Part shown: one piece after another, positions 1-5,729 of the stretch
Position numbering within the stretch: position 1 is the first letter of the stretch
Layout: each line of letters begins with the position of its first letter
Assembly: GCA_018725425.1 (NCBI GenBank)
Contig: QLUL01000079.1
Coordinates: 1-5,729 of the forward strand
Length of the DNA stretch: 5,729 bases
From: Chloroflexota bacterium
Lineage (GTDB): Bacteria > Chloroflexota > Dehalococcoidia > SZUA-161 > SpSt-899
Direction: 5' to 3'
The notes under the pieces: model-generated
Told to the model about the DNA's origin: nothing
What the model saw: the letters and a program-made list of their open reading frames with translations, nothing else
Databases searched by the model: none
Made by a program: the position numbers and the translations under genes

Positions 1-39
1 TTAGCCTCGAGGCGTGGCTGTAGTGCTCAATTCGGCATA

Positions 40-68
40 TTGACATCGCTCATCATTTCTGGTATATC
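40..68 (+). promoter_or_regulatory. Sigma-70-type promoter of the molybdopterin oxidoreductase gene
   Basis: A perfect -35 hexamer TTGACA (40-45) is followed by a 17-bp spacer and the -10 hexamer TATATC (63-68), which matches 4 of 6 consensus bases. Transcription would start near position 75 and give a leader of about 24 nt before the GTG start at 99. Position, spacing and direction all fit the downstream gene, and they suggest that it begins its own transcription unit. This is prediction from consensus only. Confidence 0.6.
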
Positions 69-98
69 TATCCCACGTTCATCCGAGAGATCATTAAA

Positions 99-2072
99 GT
101 GGACTACTTCGGTTCCTGTATGCGCGATTGTGCCGGTGCCTGTTCTCTGATAACCAGGGTCAGCGAAGGGCGGGTGGTGAGCGTCGGGGGAAACGCCGAG
201 CACCCGCTTACCAGGGGATATCTTTGCTCCAAGATGAGTGATGTTCCCGGGCAGCACCGGGACCCTGACCGTCTCACCAAGCCGTTATTAAGAGTAGGCT
301 CGAAGGGTACGGGCAGCTTTCGGCCAATCGGCTGGGGCCCAGCCCTTAATCTTGTCAGTGACAGGCTGGGAGATATCGTCGCCCGCCGCCCCGGTGCGCT
401 GCTCCAGTATAACTCGGCTGGAAACATGGGCATCCTCAACTACCATTTCCCGGAACGGTTCTTCAATGTCCTGGGGGCCACCGGGGTGGTCGAGACCATC
501 TGCAACACGGCGGGAAGACGTGCTCTTGAGTACGTGTACGGGTCCTGTCAGGGGCAGGATCCCCAGGTGATTCCCCATCTGGATCTCCTGGTGACCTGGG
601 GGGCTAATCCCGCATGGACCAACCCCCACGCCCTGCCCCTGATACGCCTGATGAGGAGGAGGGGTGGCCGTCACGTGGTAATCGATCCTGTGCGCACGAC
701 CACGGCCCGCCTGGGACAGCATCTGGCCATTGCGCTCGGGGCTGACTACGAGCTGGCCATGGGCATCATCCACCTGCTCATCAAGCAGGAAGCCGTGGAT
801 CGAGATTACGTAGACGGCAATACCACCGGGTTTGATGATCTTCAGCGGCTGGCATCTGCATACACCCCAGCACGAGTAGGGGCCAGCACCGGGTTGGGCG
901 AGGCGGCCGTGGAAGGCATAGCTGAGGCGCTGGCTCGGTCCCGACGCATGTTGATCCACATCGGCTGGGGGTTTCAGCGCCGCCAGGGGGGAGGGGAGGC
1001 TGTACGCGCCATCTGCATGATTCCCGCTCTCTTAGGTCAGGGGCGCAAGGGCCTTATCTACTCCAACAATAAGTACGGCTTCGATGTGGCCTACCTGAAA
1101 GGGCAGGAGCTGGACGGTGGTCGGCCGCGGGTGAACATGATGCAGGTTGGACACCTGCTTCAGAAAGGCCATTTTGATGCGATGTTTGTCTACAACGCCA
1201 ACCCGGCTGCTTCCTTGGCCAACCTGGGCGTGGTGGAGGAGGGGCTGCGCAGACACGACCTTTTCACCGTGGTTCATGACCTTTATCTGACCGATACCGC
1301 CCTCCTGGCGGATGTCGTCCTGCCTGCGACCCATTTCTTGGAGAGCGAGGATATCCGGGCCTCATACTACCATCGTTACCTGGGGTACAACGCCAGGGCG
1401 GTGCCTCCTGAGGGGGAGGCGGTGAGTAACCGGGATCTCTTCCGGAGCTTGGCACAGGCAATGGATCTTTATGCCCCGGGACTGACCGAAGACGATGAGA
1501 GTCTTATGGCTAGAACCCTTGGATCCAACGCCCGCATCGGATCGACTGACGACCTCTATCATCGTGGCTTTCTGGCCCTAGAACCAGTTGATCTTTCCGC
1601 CGTCGCGACCGCCAGCGGCAAGGTGGAACTGCGGTCGTGGCGAGCAGGCGAGGAGGGTGCAGGGCAGCTTCCCCAGAATCCGGGGCCCGTTCCCCTGTTC
1701 CCAGGAGAGCTACATCTCCTGACCCCGGCCCATCGGGACTGCCTGAGAAGCCAAGACCATAAGCAGCCCATGCACCGAGTGCCTTCGATACTCATCAACC
1801 GCCAGGACGCCGCTGCGCGAGGCATTAAGGAAGGGCTAATGGTCCTTGCGCGCAACTCCCAGGGTGAGGCCAGGTTGATAGCCCGTGTGACCGATGATGT
1901 GCCATCGGGAGTGACGGTCAGCTACTCCTGCCCGTGGACCCAACTGGCCCCCGGTGGAACAACCATCAACCATCTCACCCCGGATGCGGTCCAGGCTCAC
2001 GGGGGAGGAGCGATATTCAACTCCGCCTGCATCACCATAGAACCCGCCGAACCCGCTACTCCCGATACGTAA
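99..2072 (+). CDS. Cytoplasmic molybdopterin (bis-MGD) oxidoreductase with one [4Fe-4S] cluster, substrate unknown
   Basis: This 657-residue protein belongs to the DMSO reductase/formate dehydrogenase superfamily (BisC-like, COG0243 type). The N-terminus carries cysteines C7, C11, C15 and C43, the usual [4Fe-4S] ligands. K45 sits just after the fourth cysteine, where the family has a lysine between the cluster and the pterin. C135, in the segment ETICNTAG, is the probable molybdenum ligand, so no selenocysteine is needed. Pterin-binding landmarks are WGANP (167-171), VIDP (194-197), YNANP (365-369) and ADVVLPATHFLE (404-415). A C-terminal dinucleotide-binding domain spans about 537-648, ending in a GGGAIFN segment. 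There is no Tat signal, because the Fe-S motif begins at residue 7, so the enzyme should be cytoplasmic. GTG at 99 is chosen because the frame is closed by a TAG at 21-23, no other ATG or GTG precedes it, and the first internal ATG (120) would lose C7. The Shine-Dalgarno is weak (GAGAG, 85-89). No electron-transfer or membrane subunit is visible beside it. Family assignment is firm; the reaction is not known. Confidence 0.93.
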   Translation: MDYFGSCMRDCAGACSLITRVSEGRVVSVGGNAEHPLTRGYLCSKMSDVPGQHRDPDRLTKPLLRVGSKGTGSFRPIGWGPALNLVSDRLGDIVARRPGALLQYNSAGNMGILNYHFPERFFNVLGATGVVETICNTAGRRALEYVYGSCQGQDPQVIPHLDLLVTWGANPAWTNPHALPLIRLMRRRGGRHVVIDPVRTTTARLGQHLAIALGADYELAMGIIHLLIKQEAVDRDYVDGNTTGFDDLQRLASAYTPARVGASTGLGEAAVEGIAEALARSRRMLIHIGWGFQRRQGGGEAVRAICMIPALLGQGRKGLIYSNNKYGFDVAYLKGQELDGGRPRVNMMQVGHLLQKGHFDAMFVYNANPAASLANLGVVEEGLRRHDLFTVVHDLYLTDTALLADVVLPATHFLESEDIRASYYHRYLGYNARAVPPEGEAVSNRDLFRSLAQAMDLYAPGLTEDDESLMARTLGSNARIGSTDDLYHRGFLALEPVDLSAVATASGKVELRSWRAGEEGAGQLPQNPGPVPLFPGELHLLTPAHRDCLRSQDHKQPMHRVPSILINRQDAAARGIKEGLMVLARNSQGEARLIARVTDDVPSGVTVSYSCPWTQLAPGGTTINHLTPDAVQAHGGGAIFNSACITIEPAEPATPDT

Positions 2073-2122
2073 CTATCTCACCAATCGAGCGGCGCGGCGA
2101 GTATATAGTTCTCTGCAGAAAG

Positions 2123-2131
2123 TGTTATAAT
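2123..2131 (+). promoter_or_regulatory. Extended -10 promoter element upstream of the cyclophilin gene
   Basis: TGTTATAAT matches the extended -10 consensus TGnTATAAT exactly. There is no recognisable -35 hexamer at 16-18 bp upstream, which is tolerated by extended -10 promoters. Transcription would start near 2138 and give a leader of roughly 230 nt that crosses the foldback repeat before the cyclophilin start. The site lies in AT-rich DNA, where chance matches are common. A second TATAAT at 2238-2243 has no good partner upstream. Confidence 0.4.
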
Positions 2132-2234
2132 GAGTGTGATTGAGATCGTGGCAGGAAAGCGTAATAATACATCATGGAAGCCGCTGAGCAGGCTGGTAAG
2201 TTCCGTCAACCCCATTATAACGATTTATGCAAAT

Positions 2235-2331
2235 GACTATAATAGGTTCACGGTTCAAGTTTTACGGTTGGGCAGGAAGGGGAACTGTTTAACCACCGAA
2301 CCGTGAACCCTGAACCGTTGAGTTGATAGTC
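2235..2331. repeat. Foldback (inverted) repeat made of GAACCGT-type heptads
   Basis: GGTTCACGGTTC (2245-2256) and GAACCGTGAACC (2298-2309) form a perfect 12-bp inverted repeat around a 41-nt loop. Outside it, GACTAT (2235-2240) pairs with ATAGTC (2326-2331), so the whole 97-nt segment can fold back with an uneven internal loop. The right arm is three tandem heptads: GAACCGT, GAACCCT, GAACCGT (2298-2318). The left arm carries the reverse-complement unit in a 7-nt register at 2243, 2250 and 2264, with a degenerate unit at 2257. No T-run follows on the + strand, so it is not a classical intrinsic terminator. It could be a dispersed intergenic repeat, a small non-autonomous element, a protein-binding array or an RNA structure in the cyclophilin leader. 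The structure is seen directly; its role is unknown. Confidence 0.8.
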
Positions 2332-2355
2332 TTCAGCAATAACAATTAAGATAGC

Positions 2356-2361
2356 GGAGGT
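2356..2361 (+). promoter_or_regulatory. Shine-Dalgarno site for the cyclophilin gene
   Basis: GGAGGT lies 10 nt before the ATG at 2372. It is the strongest ribosome-binding site in the intergenic region and fixes the cyclophilin start at 2372. Confidence 0.8.
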
Positions 2362-2371
2362 AATTGAGACT

Positions 2372-3049
2372 ATGGGGGGCAAGAGAAAGAAGATTGCTAA
2401 AGAGAAAAAGGCAAACGTCAATAAAAAGGAGAGTGTGGGTTTATACGTAATAGCAGGATCAATCAGCATTGTTATTATTGCACTGGTCGCAATGCATCTC
2501 ATGGGAATAGGACGTGAACCTGAGAATGTCAGGGAGGAAATTATGCAATGGGATGCACCCCCACCGATGACAATAAACCAGCAAGCATCCTACACTGCCA
2601 TTCTGACCACAAACAAGGGCGCCATAAAGATCGAGCTTTTCAACGAATACACACCAATCACAGTCAATAATTTTGCCTTTTTGGCAGAGGCGGGCTTCTA
2701 TGATAATGTCATTTTTCATAGAATCATCGAAGGCTTCATGATTCAGGGTGGCTGCCCACTTGGAACTGGTGTAGGCGGCCCAGGGTATACTATAGTAGAT
2801 GAATTTGCAGGATATAACAAAAATACGAGGGGAACCATCTCTATGGCAAATGCCGGACCAAACACCGGTGGGAGCCAGTTCTTCATCAATCTTGCGGACA
2901 ATTCATGGCTTGATGGAAGGCATACCGTATTTGGACGGGTTATAGATGGAATCGATGTAGTTGATGTCATTGGTGCGGTAGAGACTGGTCCAGGTGACCG
3001 CCCGATAGATAGTATCATTATAGAGAGCGTAGAAATCATAAGAAACTAA
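2372..3049 (+). CDS. Membrane-anchored cyclophilin-type peptidyl-prolyl cis-trans isomerase
   Basis: This 225-residue protein isomerises Xaa-Pro peptide bonds during protein folding. A lysine-rich N-terminus (residues 1-20) precedes one hydrophobic segment (about 22-45). There is no lipobox cysteine, so it should be an uncleaved signal anchor with the catalytic domain outside the cytoplasm. A short linker containing WDAPPPMTI (60-68) leads into the cyclophilin domain (about 74-225). The residues matching the human cyclophilin A active site are all present: R117, F122, M123, Q125, A159, Q169, F171, W179, L180 and H184. The segments FHRIIEGFMIQGG and SMANAGPNTGGSQFF are textbook family signatures. 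C128 follows GG where many bacterial members have aspartate. A GGAGGT ribosome site supports the ATG. The gene is more AT-rich than the molybdoenzyme gene upstream and is separated from it by 299 bp, so it is probably expressed alone. Its 3' end faces the SbcC-like gene. Confidence 0.95.
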   Translation: MGGKRKKIAKEKKANVNKKESVGLYVIAGSISIVIIALVAMHLMGIGREPENVREEIMQWDAPPPMTINQQASYTAILTTNKGAIKIELFNEYTPITVNNFAFLAEAGFYDNVIFHRIIEGFMIQGGCPLGTGVGGPGYTIVDEFAGYNKNTRGTISMANAGPNTGGSQFFINLADNSWLDGRHTVFGRVIDGIDVVDVIGAVETGPGDRPIDSIIIESVEIIRN

Positions 3050-3095
3050 TAAATCGGTTGCTATTCAACCAGTAGTTGATAGCCACAGAGTCCAC

Positions 3096-3119
3096 CTGTC
3101 TGCCTCGCCAGGCAGGCAG
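3096..3119. terminator. GC-rich hairpin in the convergent gap, possible bidirectional terminator
   Basis: CTGTCTGCCT (3096-3105) pairs with AGGCAGGCAG (3110-3119) around the loop CGCC. This makes a 10-bp stem with one G-T wobble. It lies between the stop codons of two converging genes (3049 and 3177), where a shared terminator would be expected. Neither side has a T-run, so a classical rho-independent terminator is doubtful. The tandem GGCAGGCAG could instead mark a dispersed palindromic repeat. Two weaker, mutually exclusive 5-bp stems lie just after the cyclophilin stop: GGTTG/CAACC (3056-3070) and TCAAC/GTTGA (3065-3079). Confidence 0.45.
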
Positions 3120-3176
3120 AGGAAAAGGGCTGAATTGACAGAGGAAGATGCCGGGTGAGATGTGCTACGCAGAGAA

Positions 3177-5729
3177 CTACCTTATCGCAATAGCGGAGCC
3201 CTCGTCCGTTTTGGTGACCTCGATGCGCACCGGGAAGGCATCCTTCAGCTCCTCGATGTGAGTGATCACGATGATCCGCTCGAAGTCGTCCTGAATTGAG
3301 TTTATGGCCTCGACCAGCTTCCCCCGTCCAGCAGCGTCCTGCGTGCCGAAGCCCTCGTCAATGATCAGGGTGGGCAGGGGCGCTCCCGCCCGCCACGCCA
3401 ACAACCGGGAGAGGGCGATGCGTAGCGCCAAGTTTATGCGGAAGGATTCTCCCCCGCTGTACATTTCATAGCTTCGGGTGCCCAGCTCGTCCCAGATGTT
3501 GATGTCCATAGTTTCAATGGTCTCGCCCTTTTTAGTGCTGCGCTGGCTTTCGATCCTTACCCCCATCCGACCGTCGGTCATGCGAGCCAGCAGTTTGTTG
3601 GCCTCCACCTCGATCTCCGGGAGGGCGGTCTCGATAATGAGCGCCTGGATTCCTTTTTTGCCGAAGGCCATCGTCAGCTCATCGTAGATGCCTTTCTCCT
3701 CCGCCGCCCGACGCAAGGCACGCCCCTTTTCTACCCGCGACCTCTCCAGGGTGGCACAGTGATCCAGTTGCTGCTGCACCGCCCCCAACCGCTGCCCCGC
3801 CTGATGCCGCTGCCCCTGCAGGGAGTAGTAGCTTCTCTCCGCCTCCGCCAGTTTCCTGCTGATCTCCGGCAGGACATCGAGTTCCTCCTCGAGCCGCGCT
3901 TGCCTGAGTGTTTCGGCTTCCAGCAGCGATTCCCAGCGACCGATGGCTTCCTCGGCGCGCTTCTCGGACTCTTTTTCCTGAAGGATACCCCTCTCCGCCT
4001 CCCCCAGCCGGCGATGTTGCCCCTCGTACTTTGCAAGTTCCGAGAGCCGCTGCCGTATCCCTCGATGATGCTCTCTATCATACCCCAGATCCGCGATCCG
4101 GGTTTCAACCTCCTCCAGTCGGGCTCTTTCCGCCAGGGAAAAATCATGCCTTTGCAGCCTCTCTTCAATCGGGACAAGCTTGTCCTGGATTTGAATCACA
4201 TCGAGAGCGGCCTTCTCGACCTCCAGGAGTTCCCTTTTCAGGGTGGATAGTCGGGCCTGTCCTGCCGCTCGTTCCCTGTTTATTCCCAACTCCATTTGAG
4301 CGATCTCGTTGCGCAATGCCTGTTGTTCGGCGGTTCTCTTTTGCAGCTCCTCCCTGTTACTCTGACAACTTTCGGTCCTGGCTCGGCCTTCCGCCTCATA
4401 TTTGATCAGAATCCTCTCCCTTCCTTCCTCCCCTAACTCGGCTTCGCACAGCGGGCACTGATTTGCCTCCGGGGTGAGAAGGTTGACCTTATCCCGCAGC
4501 AACTTGATCTCCCCTTCGAGTAGCTTGATGGTGGAATTGAGATGGTGGATACGGCCGGAGAGTTCCTCTTCCGGGGCTCTCTTTTGCTTCAATTCCCCTT
4601 CCCAGGAGGCGATTTCCTCCAGCCTTCCCTTAGCCTTCTGCAATTCTTCGGTAAGGCGATCCTTAGTCCGTGTCCGGGACTGCAGTTCCTCGATCTTGCT
4701 CTTCATCACCCTCTGCTCCGCGGCGAGGTCTGCCTCTGCCCTGGCGATGAGCCTCTCGATCTCGTTCTTGCCCTCGGAGAGAGCCATCAATCGGGAGAGT
4801 TTATCATTGAGGGCGTCGTTCTCCCTTTGCACCGTGATGAGTTGAGTGTAGCCTTCCTCGATAGCGAGGCGACCGGTCCGGATGGCTTCGTGTTCTTTGA
4901 TCCTGGCTTGATGCTGTCTTATCTGGCTCTGCCAGTAGTCCGATTCCTTCTTCGCCTGGGCGATGCGTTGTTTTATCCCCGCCAACTCCTGATTCTTGAG
5001 ATCGAGGGTTTTCTTGTCTTCGCGCAGGTTGGCGAGGTTAGCTTCCTGGCTCTTGAGGTGACCCTCGATTTCGGCGATGGACGTCTGGACGCGCTGAAAT
5101 TCCTCTTCGTATTCCGTCTTCCGTCTGAGTTCGCTATCGATCTCCGCAATATTGCTTTCCAGCCTTTCCCTTTCCCTATCCCTTTCCCGGCTCAGCTCCC
5201 GTGCCCGCTCCTCGAGATCGTCGTAGATCGAAAGCCCCAGGATTTCGCCGAGCACCCTTTTTCGCTCGCCGGGGGTTTTAGTGGTGAACTCAGCGGCACG
5301 CCCCTGCACCAGGAAGGCGCTATTGATGAAGGTCTGGTAATCCATGCGCAGGGTATCTCTTATCTTGTGCTCCGTTTCGCGGACCGTGTTGCCGGTGATC
5401 GGATTAAAGCCCCCGTTGTGCATCACCTGAAATTCCAGCAGCGTCTGGCCCGGGCGACGCGGTCGAGATCTGGACCTCTTACGGACAACGCGGTATCGGA
5501 CTTGCCCGGCAAGGAATTCGAACTCAACCCCCATCTCGCTTTGTCCCTGGTGGATGAGGTCATCGTCGCTCCTGGCCCGGCTCTCTCCCCAGAGGGCCCA
5601 GGTCATGGCATCGAGCAAAGCGGATTTGCCGTTGCCGTTATCGCCGCAGAGGCAAGCGACGTGGATGCCGGCAAAATCCAGCGGCGGGGCGTTGTCGCGG
5701 TAGCACATGAAGTTGCGTAAGGTGAGTTT
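3177..5729 (-). CDS. sbcC: SbcC/Rad50-like SMC-family ATPase, 5' end cut by the window edge
   Basis: This is the ATPase subunit of an SbcCD/Mre11-Rad50-type complex, which processes DNA ends and hairpins in the cytoplasm with an SbcD nuclease. Numbering from the first in-frame ATG (5706-5708), it has Walker A GDNGNGKS (22-29), a Q-loop glutamine (Q135), a first coiled-coil arm (about 163-410), a zinc-hook CPLC (418-421, bases 4446-4457), a second arm (about 430-675), the ABC signature SGGE (751-754), Walker B TLIIDE (780-785), a D-loop (GTQD, 788-791) and the switch histidine H817. That ATG is almost certainly internal. The frame stays open to the edge and adds KLTLRNF, the first beta strand typical of Rad50/SbcC proteins. 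The true start and ribosome site are therefore just outside, probably only a few residues away. The hook lies near the middle, as expected for two arms of similar length. No SbcD gene follows it; in many bacteria sbcD lies upstream, which here would be past the right edge. The ATPase motifs are intact, so the gene looks functional. Confidence 0.94.
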   Translation of the reverse strand, partial: KLTLRNFMCYRDNAPPLDFAGIHVACLCGDNGNGKSALLDAMTWALWGESRARSDDDLIHQGQSEMGVEFEFLAGQVRYRVVRKRSRSRPRRPGQTLLEFQVMHNGGFNPITGNTVRETEHKIRDTLRMDYQTFINSAFLVQGRAAEFTTKTPGERKRVLGEILGLSIYDDLEERARELSRERDRERERLESNIAEIDSELRRKTEYEEEFQRVQTSIAEIEGHLKSQEANLANLREDKKTLDLKNQELAGIKQRIAQAKKESDYWQSQIRQHQARIKEHEAIRTGRLAIEEGYTQLITVQRENDALNDKLSRLMALSEGKNEIERLIARAEADLAAEQRVMKSKIEELQSRTRTKDRLTEELQKAKGRLEEIASWEGELKQKRAPEEELSGRIHHLNSTIKLLEGEIKLLRDKVNLLTPEANQCPLCEAELGEEGRERILIKYEAEGRARTESCQSNREELQKRTAEQQALRNEIAQMELGINRERAAGQARLSTLKRELLEVEKAALDVIQIQDKLVPIEERLQRHDFSLAERARLEEVETRIADLGYDREHHRGIRQRLSELAKYEGQHRRLGEAERGILQEKESEKRAEEAIGRWESLLEAETLRQARLEEELDVLPEISRKLAEAERSYYSLQGQRHQAGQRLGAVQQQLDHCATLERSRVEKGRALRRAAEEKGIYDELTMAFGKKGIQALIIETALPEIEVEANKLLARMTDGRMGVRIESQRSTKKGETIETMDINIWDELGTRSYEMYSGGESFRINLALRIALSRLLAWRAGAPLPTLIIDEGFGTQDAAGRGKLVEAINSIQDDFERIIVITHIEELKDAFPVRIEVTKTDEGSAIAIR

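Noticed and set aside
4..13. GCCTCGAGGC palindrome at the left edge
   Set aside because: It has no loop and no second copy nearby, and its context is cut off by the window edge.
3..23. Possible C-terminal tail of an upstream + strand gene (SLEAWL then TAG)
   Set aside because: Seven codons cannot be assigned to anything. Plausible, but unsupported without the sequence to the left.
288..959. 223-codon open frame on the - strand
   Set aside because: It is antisense to the well-supported molybdoenzyme gene. It has no family resemblance and is a typical long shadow frame in GC-rich DNA.
2112..2119. TCTGCAGA palindrome after the molybdoenzyme gene
   Set aside because: An 8-bp perfect palindrome without a loop or T-run is too short to support a terminator or operator call.
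2130..2306. Possible 58-codon small gene in the intergenic region (starts MSVIEIVAGK)
   Set aside because: Its ATG overlaps the TATAAT element, it has no clear ribosome site, and its 3' half is simply the translated foldback repeat. No recognisable family.
2323..2352. Promoter candidate TTGATA, 18 bp, TAAGAT just before the cyclophilin gene
   Set aside because: The predicted start would fall inside the Shine-Dalgarno site, so a transcript from it would lose its ribosome-binding site.
4542..5720. 392-codon open frame on the + strand
   Set aside because: It lies wholly antisense to the SbcC-like gene. Its composition follows from reading coiled-coil codons backwards, and no domain is recognisable.

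Overview
The window looks like an ordinary stretch of bacterial chromosome with three protein genes. The best guess for the source is an uncultured member of the Chloroflexota, near Dehalococcoidia. This rests on the style of the cyclophilin (one membrane anchor followed by a W-x-x-PPPMTI linker) and of the SbcC/Rad50-like ATPase, both judged from memory without a database search. No phage, IS, CRISPR, tRNA or rRNA signal was seen.

Layout. Positions 1-98 hold no supported gene but carry a good sigma-70-type promoter (TTGACA, 17 bp, TATATC). Positions 99-2072 (+) encode a 657-residue cytoplasmic molybdopterin oxidoreductase with a [4Fe-4S] site and a probable cysteine ligand to molybdenum. Positions 2073-2371 are non-coding. 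They contain an extended -10 element and a striking foldback repeat (2235-2331) built from 7-nt GAACCGT-type units in opposite orientations. Positions 2372-3049 (+) encode a membrane-anchored cyclophilin-type peptidyl-prolyl isomerase. Positions 3050-3176 are a convergent intergenic gap with a 10-bp GC-rich hairpin. Positions 3177-5729 (-) encode an SbcC/Rad50-like ATPase whose first codons lie beyond the right edge.

How the genes relate. The three genes do not form one pathway: redox metabolism, extracytoplasmic protein folding, and DNA end processing. The first two share a strand but are separated by about 300 bp with their own signals, so they are probably separate transcription units. The third converges on the second. 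The SbcD nuclease partner of the third gene would have to lie outside the window.

The cyclophilin segment (about 45% GC by hand counts of sampled lines) is clearly more AT-rich than the molybdoenzyme gene (about 60%). I found no convincing new multi-gene system. The least explained element is the heptad foldback upstream of the cyclophilin gene.
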